A stretch of DNA of 64,000 nucleotides from Protonemura montana (taxonomy: Eukaryota; Arthropoda; Insecta; Plecoptera; Nemouridae): assembly GCA_947568835.1 (NCBI GenBank), contig OX387602.1:26649021-26713020 (forward strand), written 5' to 3'. The notes beneath the pieces were generated by a model. That model had not been told where the DNA came from and made no database searches. It worked only from the letters and a program-made list of their open reading frames with translations. Of the stretch, positions 47,601 through 59,600 are shown in pieces (position 1 is the stretch's first letter; each line of letters begins with the position of its first letter). The position numbers and the translations under genes were made by a program.

Positions 47601-50600
47601 CATGGTCAACCAGCCTTCAATCGTAGCATCCTATAATTTGAAAAGCTCTATCGTTATGAAGCAAGCACTAAAAAATCAATTTAATTCAATTCAAATTAAA
47701 GAGCACTTCGTGTGCGTTGTTTTCATTACGAACTCTTTAGGTAGTCCAAATTAATGTTGCTGCACGAATAGCGATGTGATTTTTAATAATTGATGTCTAC
47801 ATTAGCGCTAGGTTGACTCACAACATCAAAATACAATGTATTGAGCACCGAAAACATGAATACCGAATTCGATAACGATTCAATCATAATCTCTCTTGCG
47901 TGAAACAATTTTGGCCACAAAAATTTCCGTTTGGTATTATTTTCAATCGATTATGCAAATGCATGGATCGGGCGACGTCATCGGGCGGGCTTCGCAGCGG
48001 TTTTCGCACATTGTCGCCGACGTCTTATCTCGGGAGGTGGTCCAAATTATCCGGTGGGTCCGGTGTGCACCCATCCACTGCGAGTCAAACTGCACGGCTC
48101 GCGATGACGCTAACAGCTTCTGATCGAGACACACTCGCAAACACACGAACCCGATCCCCATACAAGCAGCCAACCAACCTGCTTGCACTGCTAATCCAAG
48201 AGAAACTTTCAAAATTCTGCATAGATTACCATCCTCTATACTGTATTTCATGCAAAGAATAACCAGAGTACAAAATTTGGAGACTTTCGATAGCCAAATT
48301 AGAAAAGAATATCATTCATATCCTATCAAAAGTATGTCGTTATTGTTGTTCCGTATTAAACCGAATGAAAGGAAAAGTTGAAATGTAACGTCCCCAAGCG
48401 CGTGAAGGCTGTCAACTCACTCGTAAGACCTGACCAGCATTTTTCAGAGCACGAAAGTTTGGTGAGACTATATCTTAACGTATCAGGTAAGGTCGATTAA
48501 TCTGGTCTCAGACAAAAACTTGACGAAAATCATCTCGTTTTACCGAAACACACCCCGGATTAGGTTCTGCCGTGCCGTGCGGTGGACCTACTTGCGACTG
48601 CGCCTGCGTTGACGCTCAAGTCACCGTTTAGGCAACGATTAAACCCATTAACAATATTCGACGATCGCCCGGCCGAACGGATCGTGTTTCAACATCATTT
48701 TTACCACGTCGTCGTGCGTCTAGACTGTCAAAACTGTTTTCAATACGATCCATTTGAACAACAGTTTCAAATGCTTTTATATGCTGCCGTGGGACATATA
48801 GCTATACAATTAATTGAAGCAAACCCTCAATCTAAACTCACTAACGATAACACTGTGATCAGAAAATGCCAAAGGTAATTAAATAAATAAGCCCAGCGTT
48901 GTCTTCGCAGCATATTGCGATGTAATGAGTACGAAACGAACACTGCAGTAATGACATTGCATCTTCCCGCTCCTGTGGCTCATATGTGAGCCTAGCGGAA
49001 GCAGTGGGAGATACATTTAACACACCTTGATCGCTCAGAAGACATCTTTCAACACCAATGCATTTACAACTTGCCAAGTTTCGAATCGTTCCCGGGCCTT
49101 CAGAGACGACCGGGTCGATCTATGACCCCTATATTTTGATTTGATGCATTCAGAAAAGTCACGACCACTGTCTGAAAAATATCTTTCCTCCACGCCAATT
49201 ACCTGATGAAAGAACCCACCTGACGAACTTTCCATTTCTGCCAAAGAACGCAGATATAAAGTAGGAATTATTACGGCTCCCACCTCCAGAGGAGCGCGGC
49301 CCCCGGGAGGTGAATGATGCGACGAGGACCACTCGCTGTTCACCTCCTCGACGGTCTCGCTCGCAGTTTCCATATCTGCACTGCGGCGGCGATGACAGGC
49401 GACCGGGCGGTATTGGCCGCAATTTGGCCCGCGCTACCCGTGTTATTAGAGCAAGGACCTCCCAATGCGTGCCGCAGACCGCAATAGAATTGATTCCACC
49501 CGTATACAAGAGCTTTCGTTTTCAAAATAAGAAATTGCGAAGTTTCAAACGCTAGAATGGGGTTGAAATAAAAACAAATTATACCCCCAGGAAGTAAATA
49601 GTGAAAAGCGTGAGTGGAAACACTATCGGGGTGGTATTTTTTTTCAAGGGGTTGATCAATTTTGGGCTTTGAGGTAAACTGGAAGGCCGTAATCATCGTA
49701 TCATCTTGTTTACACAACCGCCCATTGGGTTGTCACGACTGATATTTGCTCGAGACTTGCATGCTTGTAGATTGCAACTTTGTGCAACCCAATACTTTCC
49801 CCAAACGCATGGCGTGCTGACCGTAAACGCCTAACCGCTTGCCGATCTGCTTTGGAGGCATTAATAACGGCTGTGAATGCGCTTTCAGCCAAATTGATTT
49901 CGAAAACTGTCGATCAAATACTCCGTCAAGAACGATCGCTCTTTATAAACCATTGAAACTTGGAAGACAAGCTATTAATTTTGGCGCACTCTTTTATCCC
50001 CAAGGCAAAAAGGAAGCTCAATTTTAACACTACACCACAAGTTTTCGTGATAAGTCCAAATTTAAATCATCTTGTGTGGTAGATTAAGTTTTCGCAAAAC
50101 ACGGAACAAACGAACACATTTTAACAAAGAAATCCTACAATAAACGCCTTTCTAACTTTGGAAATCGCTTCGGCCCAGACAGTCGTGAAACGTAACGTCT
50201 TGTAGTCATTTATTGAAAGTCAATAAGCTCAAGATCGGTCACAGGTCAAGCAGGCTGTCTTCCCTGACACAAGGTGCGTTCCTGCGAGGTATCAGCCAAG
50301 GCGTGGAGAACGTTTAAGAAACGCTTGACCGTGCTCAGGCGGTTGCTTGACTTGAAGACTCTTCAAGAGACTCTTAAAATCACACGAACTCGCCGCCATG
50401 TTTGCACGAGGGCACACACCCATTATCATGTTTTACAAATAGAAAAATCTAGCACTACTCGAACTCACCCCACTTAACCGAGTCGTCGTTGACGGTTCAA
50501 TGATTATCCAGACAAATACAAATATGATTGGATGAGAATGTATTTGTATTGTTATGATATATTCAAAAGTGTATTTATTTTTCGTCTTTAAGATAAATAT

Positions 50601-53600
50601 AATATTTAATCATCTCGTCGTGATATTTGGACAACATCTAGTGCCTGTCACAATTGGTAGCACTCGACGAATCGAACGGTTACTTTTATCCCATAATTCC
50701 TGGACTCTATAGGATCTAAATCCACATCGTTGAGCCAGAACGTGTACGGTAAAATACGAACCTTTTGATACATATCTGGAATTTTTCCTGTGCAGTGCAG
50801 ATAATGATATCACGCGTGAAGCAACAGGACGCCTGGTTCCGCTTCGGATGGGTGTCCAGTGTCTACTCAAAGAATTTCTTCTTTCCGGGCTATCCTGAAC
50901 CCCCAAAGCGTCCTCAAAGCACGATGTACTTTTCGATGTCAACATTGTGATTAGCATTAAGGGAAAGCCGCTGAAAGCGCAGCCAAATAACCTTAAGTCT
51001 CGCAAGGGCTGTCACCCCATTTCCTCTCTGTTGTATTCCGTTGCATCAGAATCTAATACGCCATTTCATAAAGCAGCATCTTCTATGAGGCATTCATCAA
51101 ATTGAATATCATAATATGAGTGATTGCATGAAAAGCATTAACCTACTTTCCTTTGTGACAGTAATTGCTACATATTCACTTACACAGTGAGGGTGCTCGT
51201 TTAAAGCATACCCTGTACCGTTAGACGCAGTCGGCCACCTCGGCGGTGGTGGCCCGCCATGCCAAGAAGGGTTACCTAAAGAAGACCCGAAAGCCATTAC
51301 GACGGACTGAGATCGAGACCCAAGCTGCGTTTGATTAGCAGAAATGCATTTTCTGTCATTGTTTTAATGTTTAGATTGTCGAACTTATCATCTGTCTTCA
51401 GCGGGTGAATTTAAGGAAGGTATCGGTATGTTCGCGTCTTGCCACCCATGTGGCGCTTTTCGATTTCGCTCCCCCTCTGCATTAATCAATTCTTGGAACT
51501 GGACTGTCGGTGGCCGGCATTGTCTTCCTTGATACGCCATCTCGTATCAATTCCAAGCGAGTGCAAATTGTTTTCTTAATTGCTCAAGTCCGCGAAAGTA
51601 CAAATGGAGGAAGCACAGCAAAGAAAACTACGTCGGAGCTGCTACCTCGATCTTTGCCACGTGCTAGCGTCCTTGGAGCGAGCGACCACTCGCGTGAACA
51701 TCAGGACAAATTTTCAATTTCAAACTCAATTTTCTAATTCAATCAGTGTCACCTCGGGTGTCTCGTGACTCTCGAGGTCGTCTTGGGAGGGCTGTCTCCC
51801 GGTTACGTCAGAAAGCTGCGCGACGACCACGTCGAGAGGGTTGAAAACCTGACCTACCTTACGAAATCACGATGTCATGGTAACCCAATATTCTTGTCAC
51901 TACCCGTTAGAAGATTATTCAATTTTCAAATTTTTTGATGGTCTTTTTTTTTTTACTTTTACATGACATTAGGTTTGACAGTTTTTTTCGGGTTTACTTT
52001 TCGAAACGGGACTGTAGCGTATCGGTATTGGTTAGTAATCCAAAAAAGCGGATGCTGCGACGTAGCTTGATGTGTAGTCGACCCAAATTTGGCGACCGGC
52101 CTCGGTATAATGACGGACTACGGGGCGCCGTCGCTCGCCGCTTAAGATCCAACTAACCCAGAAAACATTTCGTCGGGGTTTCGCAAGGACCGTCATTACA
52201 CGCGTCATTATCTTTTGTCAATGATACCCTGCAAATATTTCCGCGTAACCATAGTCATTTCAATTCAATCAGGCGTAATGAAAATCGGTTGCGGTTTCAC
52301 GTTTAATTGAAACCCAGATCGCCATTAGCGCAAACTCTTGCCAAGTGAGCCCAGTTGAGCTCTCAGAAGTTTGGGTAATTTTCGTGATCCGGCTTCCTCG
52401 TTTTAATGTCCAGCTGTTTGAATGCTAGAACCAAGAACGTCTGGAGACTCTCCGGCCTCGTTTCAAATTTGGGTGTCACACTCTGGACTTCTTCAAAGGA
52501 TTTTAATACTAGTTTCATGTCCACTTAGTTTTTACAGTAATATTTTCCAGTCATTGATTGCCAACTAAAGTGATAGCAACTCTTTTTTTCTCCAACGCGA
52601 GTGAATCAGGATTCAGGGGTACCTTAGCTATAGAGATGAACGATGGGACCTCTCGAGGGATGTTTGGGGTTAAGTTGGATCAGAGGAAAACGCCAATCTT
52701 AATTATCTACCCCGAAGCACCCTTGACCGTGCGAGTAAAAAGCTCTATTGAGCATTAACGTCTCTCATGGCGAAGCAAATAAATGCCAACAACTTTTCGA
52801 TCAAGAGCCTACACCCCCTAAATCCGTGGATAAATTAAAACTATCTCGAGTTTTTGTTGATATTTGCTTGTGGCTATGTGGGTGAATCGGCCATTGATAT
52901 GCGTGTTATTTTACATGATTAGGGCCGAGTGCCTGATTCAACCCTTCTGCCATGTGAAATATTGCTAGGCATATGTAAGGGCTGATTTTATACCCGCCGG
53001 TGGGTAGTTTTGGCAGATTAGAAACGAGAATGATCGGAATCAACCCCTTAGCAGTTCATAATTGAATTTAGGTTATTAATTTGTTTGGTAGATTGCCTGA
53101 AGCTGACCGGTCAAACCCTTTACTAGTAGATCAGCTTAGACAAATAGGTCTCGCTTAGAAGTGATCGATACTCCAATCACTTACGGCAGTGGGTTATTAC
53201 ACTTCCCGTGGCAAGAATAAGTTATGTGAAAAATGGAAACAGCGGATCTTCGTTTTGATTGATTGCTTCGGCCAAAATGCAACTCTCATTTTCATTTGTA
53301 ATTTCATAATTATATCCATGGCTTCACCCATCAAAATGTTCAATTCATTTGAGCGATATTCATGCGCGATTGAAGACAAGATTCTTTACCGATACAATAA
53401 TCACCACGTTAGTATTGGACAGGTAATATTGCAAAGGGTGCATATTATATCATCCGCTAGATTTGGCAGGTGATCGATAACCTATATTTAAAATTTTTAA
53501 ACATTTTTTAATGATGCATTTCTTAAGTCATCTTAATATAGCATTTCGGTTCAAATATCAGCTATTTAGCGTGATCAAAACGTTGTATCAAATATCTATC

Positions 53601-56391
53601 AAATCGCAGGTTGGCCCCCGCTCCCTAATTACCGTGTCATAATCCGTTGCCAATCAATGGAGCTGAGACGTGATGGATTGGTATAATTTACTGCCGTCAC
53701 GAAAGGGGAGCGACTCGAGACTTGCTTTTAAGGGAGCAACAATGACAGATCCCAATGAGCACCGCCGAATGCCCAGAGGTGATTGGTACGGACCTATACT
53801 TGGACCTAAATGCATCCATGGTACATCACGGGTATGGAACTTTCAGGACGCTAGGTTCCTGGGCCCTGTGTTTCATCGCAGGGCGGCTAAGGAACCCATC
53901 ATTTCTGTCTTGGTTCACTGTTATAGAGGAACAAATTGGACAGATTTTCTTGGCAAAATTTTAAATTGATTTGAAATTAATAAAAAATTAAATAAATTAA
54001 TTTGGTGAGAAGGCATGAAACCAACAATGTTTCTGTACCAACTGCTGTACCAACTCAGATACACACTCACAATTAATTACAAACGCATCAAAGAGTGGCA
54101 GACCATTTTGTATACAGATTCCTTGAATTATTTTTGTGAACCTAAGGACGAGTTAGGCTCAGGAGCCTGCTTCCCTCCCTTAGCTTTCTCAGGACGATTG
54201 CCTAATCGAATTCGAATACTGTTCCCATTCGTAATCCATTATTTTCCTCGGATTTCTTTCAATCGAATCCAATCCTCCTGCCGAGTCAAAGTTAGTGCAG
54301 GTGCTTGCGATATTCTTTCTGCTGCCCTGAACCGAATGGACCCGAATCATTACTGTCTCGTATTGTTATCTTCGCCATTCTTTCGAAAAAAAGAAATCTT
54401 TATCCGTCTCTTCGACGTCTAGTCGTGGCTTTATTGTTGTTACGTCCTTTGCTCCTTTCAATAACCCTTCTCCATTTCCTTGCGCCCGATTCTTTCTGAT
54501 TCCTCCCCACCTCCTCCGTGGCATTCTGGTCTATCACTCCCTCTCATTACCTTTGCTACTAGATCATTGTTAGACATAGAACATTAGGGACCTCGACAAA
54601 TTCCGTCCCGTTGTCGAGTCCGTCGATGTCATTGTCTGCCCATCGCACCCTATCAAAATAATGCCCTGCCTTGCAACCGATTTTCCTGCCACCGGTAAAA
54701 TATTATTATCATAACCAACTCGTAGCTGCTGATCAAATCTGAGACATTTTCACTCTGCACTCAAATTTAGACGATTGAAAACGTCCTTTGTTTGCCTGAT
54801 TAAATTTCGTGAGTAAATTAAATTATGTAGAAAAATGCATATCTCTCTTCAAGCTGAAAACCTGAAAATAAAATAACATCTTCAACGAATATCAAATAAT
54901 GCAGTTGATAAAATGGTAGCCCTGCAAAGCCCAGCAGCACGTGAAACATTAAACGATGCTTTTGTTCAATGTTTGAGCGACTCGATTGGAACCACGGACT
55001 GCCACTCATCGCGTGTGCTAAAATCACGACAGACTTGGGTATACTCAATGCGTGGATTGGCACGCAAACAATGGGTCGAATATTCCATCGCCCCTACCGC
55101 CGATCATGTATTCTGTCAATAGATTTATTAAACGCGGTGTACCTACCCACTTTGTTGCAACAAGAGGATGGAAACATGAGTTGAATGGAAGCTCATTACC
55201 CAATGAAAACATTGAAAACTGCGCCGTGTCTGGTGGCGATTGAATATCTGCATTGCGCCCTATACAAAAACCAGCCAGTGTGTTAATAATGTCTATAACG
55301 AGTTGCTAAACAAACGTTGTAAAATTAGGGACACCGCTTTTTATTACCTACCCCTACTTGTGTATTTGATGGGATGGGTGAAGTAAGTTATAATTCTCAC
55401 GAACCCGTTATTGTTAGTTAGTGGCTGTAGTATAAAAATAACAAGACTTGCTGGTATTCTTGTTCAAGTAATCTGGATCAATTAAGGGTGGTGGCTACGT
55501 AAGGGTTGTTTGGGCAATTAGATGTTCGGCCTTTCCGCTATAGTCGCACCTCAGGCGTTCTGCTGACCTCCATTACAAGGGCTAGGGAACTAACTACCTG
55601 AAATCGCGTTTGTTGGTGATTGCGCCATCGGGTCGCGGTCCTTTCTTTGTCCAAGTTTTCGAGCACACGCGGACAAATCGGAACATTGAATAGAAATCAT
55701 GTTAACAATGTGTGGGGAAGAACAGGTTTGAAACATTTCTTCGAAAAATAAACGATCGGTGCACCTTTTATTTGCTTAAGTTTGTTTGGGTTATTGGGCG
55801 AGTTGGCTTCCAAATAGCATATAATTGGCGATTAAGCCCGTGTCAAAATAAGCCTATGAAGCACCCTAGCGTGATTGACACTTGAATGCTTTTTACTGAA
55901 CTCGTCATACATTTGATCAAATTCTTATCGATCCGATACGATTTCTGCCGACCAACTAATTTGACGTTGAAAATTTCTCGAGCATGAGAATTCAAAAATC
56001 GAAACGAATCCAAAAAATGATCGAAGAGACCTATTATTAAGATACACCACCTAATACTTTAATTGCGTAATAGCACAACAGCTCCCCGCTATTGATATAA
56101 TTTTGTTATTTTTTCCCAGTTTGATATCAATTTAATTACGCGCGTATTTTCGTAAAAGTGTTATCTTTTGTTGAGCGGTCGGCGGGGATCAAAGTGTTGG
56201 GTCCACCCCCAGCTGTCAGAGGCGTCGCTATTAGCGTCTACTCGGGGGCGGTGTAATAAGCACCTAGGTGACGGGCGACGTCTCACTCCCCCTCGTACAC
56301 ACTCGCACCATGCGAGAACACACACTCACAGGTCGGGTGAATGACATGTGAACCTCGCCTCTTTGCTTTATCAAGTACACTTTTATTCAAC

Positions 56392-56397
56392 TCGACT
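56392..56397 (-). terminator. Candidate poly(A) signal of the minus-strand gene
   Basis: TTTATT on the plus strand (AATAAA on the minus strand), about 290 bases beyond the stop codon at 56689. Another candidate lies near 56480. Confidence 0.4.
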
Positions 56398-56688
56398 ATA
56401 ATACAGCGTTTTATCTTATTTTTCATAAAAAATATTAGAAATATAAAATATTGCTACATTAATAAATGCTTTCTTGTTTTTGTTTATTCACTGTAAATTG
56501 TGTAGATGTCAATACGTCTAATGTTTTCCTCGCTCGAAGATGTACGTTGCGTACCAACGTGCATCATTTATAACACGTTTTTATCAACTTTAACCTCAAA
56601 GATATTTCATTGTAATTAGCTGATGACAGCACGTTATTCGCACAGCAATTACTCAGTACCATGCAGCCGCGAGAAAATTCTGGTCATG

Positions 56689-59600
56689 TTACTTAGGCCT
56701 GAAGATCTTCCTGGCAGGGTAACTAATCCAGCTGCCAGTGGCCGAATCCTGGCGATTCGTGTTTTCCGACGACGCTGTCCTCTGTAACACGGGCGACGAC
56801 GGGCAGCTCTTGCTCAGCGACGCCGACGCCGACGCTACTTCTCCCCCAGAACCCCCATCTTTCTTGTTGATGTCCACCAGCAAACTTTGTCGGCAAAGCA
56901 GGGACACTGTGTTCATCTTCGGCTTGGTGATGCCTTCCTTGTCCTTGCTCTTACGCATCTTAACCTTGCGAAACTTTGACGTGAGACTGGAGATGCCGAA
57001 CTTGTTGTGATTGTTTGTCTTCTCCTTGTGTGTCCTCGGCAACGAGTCGGTACCGCTTTCTAGAGCGAACGTGTTGTAAGTTTTAGTGTCGACGTGAATC
57101 ATCCCCGCGCTTGCGCTCTTCATCAGCGAACCGTCGTCTTCATCCAGGTCTTCCGGAGTGAACGGGAGACCTTGAGACCCGTAGCTGGACTCGCTCCCGA
57201 CGCTCGCCTGGCTTAGCCTGTTCTTCGTCGTGTCTACAGAGCGAATGGCAGGGTTCTTGATCCAGACAGGCTCCAGGGACACGGACGATGTGGACGGGGT
57301 TGGCGTGTCCTGGTCACTCGTCCAGCTTCTTCCTCCGGGACCGCGGGTCAGGAACTCTTCCTTGGCCTTCTGGATCTTGAGCGCGCGCAGGCGAGTCAGG
57401 GGCGGACTGCCCACGCCCGCGTCCGAACCTCTGGACCTTGAGGTCGACGCCACTGCCGTCACGTCCGATGTTGCGGTAACCTCCGCCGCGACACTCGTCT
57501 TTATGCAGGAGGGTTCGCAGGAGACGGGGTCATGCGGTATCTTGATCTTCAAGTCAGGTTCCAATTTAATTTCCAGCTTGGCGTTGATGACAGTAGGCTT
57601 TGGAAGGGGCACTACCCCGAACGGTTTGATCGAGCCAGCGCTGGAAGATTTCAAAATGCCTCTCCGCTCCACTTTCGCAGGCGATCCTATCTTGTCCCCA
57701 ATGCTCCCTCCAGTAGCCGTCTTGGACAAGTCCGGTGACCGAATCACACCTGCACTGGCGGACTTCTGTACTTCGCCGTGCCCCGGTCGTCCTGTCCGCC
57801 TCCCGCCTTGCTGCAACACCCTCTGCACCTCTTCTTGGTACTTGGTCATCTGCGCGCGCACCCGGCGCTCGGCTACAGGGGACCTCCACGCCACTGGCGA
57901 GCCCGCGCCGCTAGTGGTCACTTCCGGGGACCTGCCTCCGTCCTGCTCCGTCAGCTTTTGGTTGTACTTGGCTATCATCATGCGGATACTGGGCGCCGTA
58001 TCTTTTGCGATCTGCTTGAACAGGTCCCTCCTGCCAGGGCTTGGTGACGGCGGTAATGGGGGGAACCCGAGAGGGGTGGTAGGACGGACTGAGCTCAGAA
58101 GCATCTCCTTCTGAGAGTCAATCTTAATGCTACCATGAGTAACCTCGCCGCCCTCGTCGCGGATGAATCGGGAGAGTTTGCGCTGCTCGTGTTCTTTCAA
58201 GCTCTCCGCCGAAAGCTTCAGTCTCCCGAGTTCAGGACTCGTTCTGAGACCGCGGAACGAGAACCCATTGGCGCCCTCGGCGCCGTCCTCAACAATTTTC
58301 CTGCGCGGCATCGCGGGGGACGCCGACGCCGACCGACTGCGCATTATCATCCACTGAGGCGTCGTCGCGATACCGTTGGGCTTGGACGCGCTCACCTCGG
58401 GCGCTACCGCTGCGACGCCGTCCTCTTCTTTGACCTCGACGTCCTCTTCGACCACATAGCCGATAACCGACGATGTCGTGCCTTTGCTGTCTCGACGAAC
58501 GGGCGCAAAGATTTTGCGAGTCGTGGGGACGAAGATGTTGACAAGGGCAGGAGTCTCTCTGATGCTTTGACTCGATCCGAGGTCAGACACGTCTCTGCTT
58601 GATTCTGTTGCACTATGCTTGATGTTTCGTGAAAGTTGAAAACCATTATCGGAGTCATCAATAAATTTATTATTACTAGAACTTTTTGACGCTGACAGTA
58701 TTTTATCAGTTTTATATCCATTCCCTCCTTCTTTGTACGCTACGTTGGTGTCTGACGCTCGTCTCGTGGAAAACACTTTCTTGCGTATGACAGGACTGGA
58801 ATTCCCATCCTGACTGCACTTGCCATTTCCCGCCAATTTAAGCTGGAGACCAACATTTCCAAGCGACCGCGTGAGCGTAAAACTTCTCAGCACTCCTTTG
58901 TTTTTCTCTACACCTTCATCACTACCACAACGCCGTTTGTCTCCTGCACTCTTCAGTCCACGGCTTGTTACCGTGTGAATCTCGTTTGTCGAGGATGCCG
59001 ACGACGACTGCGCCGAGCAGAAACTCTCCCGAATGTCCTCCCTAGAGGGGCTAGCTAAAAGGTCCCTCTCGACGGTACTGCGCCCCTCGCTCTCCGTCAC
59101 CCTCTTCTGTCGCTGCAGAAATGCAGGGGTGATCGTCACCGAGGTCACTGGTGACGACGGGGCTTCCTTGGCGCCCAACTCATCGGCTTGCTGAGCCGCG
59201 TCTTTCTTAGGAGAAATTTTCACCACGAAGGTAGTCGTTTCGTCGCTGCTAGTTTCTTTTGCTCGTGGCTCTGGGCTGGAGGCGCACAGTAAGCTGAGTC
59301 CCTGCTTTAGTTCCATTACTTTGCTGGTGAGCAGCGAGGGAAGCTGAGACACTTCTGTAGAGGTCTGCCTCGGTAGATACTGTCGCACAGAGTGGAGCAG
59401 GTTGTTGTTTTCCGGCGCCTTAAATAGAAGTAAATATTTCATGGTCTTTGAGACAGTACATTTCTGTGTTTCTGCCTCTTAAGTTTTCTTTTTAAGTTTT
59501 TAATTTTAAGTTTTTGAGTAAACTGAAAATTCCCGATAGATTTTCTATTCGGAATAAATCGGACTCTATAAGTAGTTTCATAGGCATCCTGTGGCCAATT

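Larger units (their letters stand above)
19338..56391. other. Large gene-poor stretch downstream of atonal
   Basis: About 37 kb without a gene I can support on either strand. Open frames are short, none resembles a known family, and none shows a convincing exon chain. It holds the MITE-like element, several short tandem repeats, C12 (24022-24033) and G21 runs, and scattered GC-richer blocks near 22450-22560, 23880-24070, 24480-24580, 33410-33620, 36520-36720 and 49260-49450. By analogy with the extended regulatory region of Drosophila ato, distal enhancers may lie here. Unspliced or poorly conserved non-coding RNAs cannot be excluded. Confidence 0.5.

Noticed and set aside
48582-48878. 98-codon ORF
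   Set aside because: Looks protein-like in composition, but no family, no splice partners and no promoter were seen; not enough to call a gene.
57230-58114. 294-codon plus-strand ORF
   Set aside because: Antisense shadow of the large last exon of the minus-strand gene, caused by its GC-rich, Ser/Pro-rich codons.
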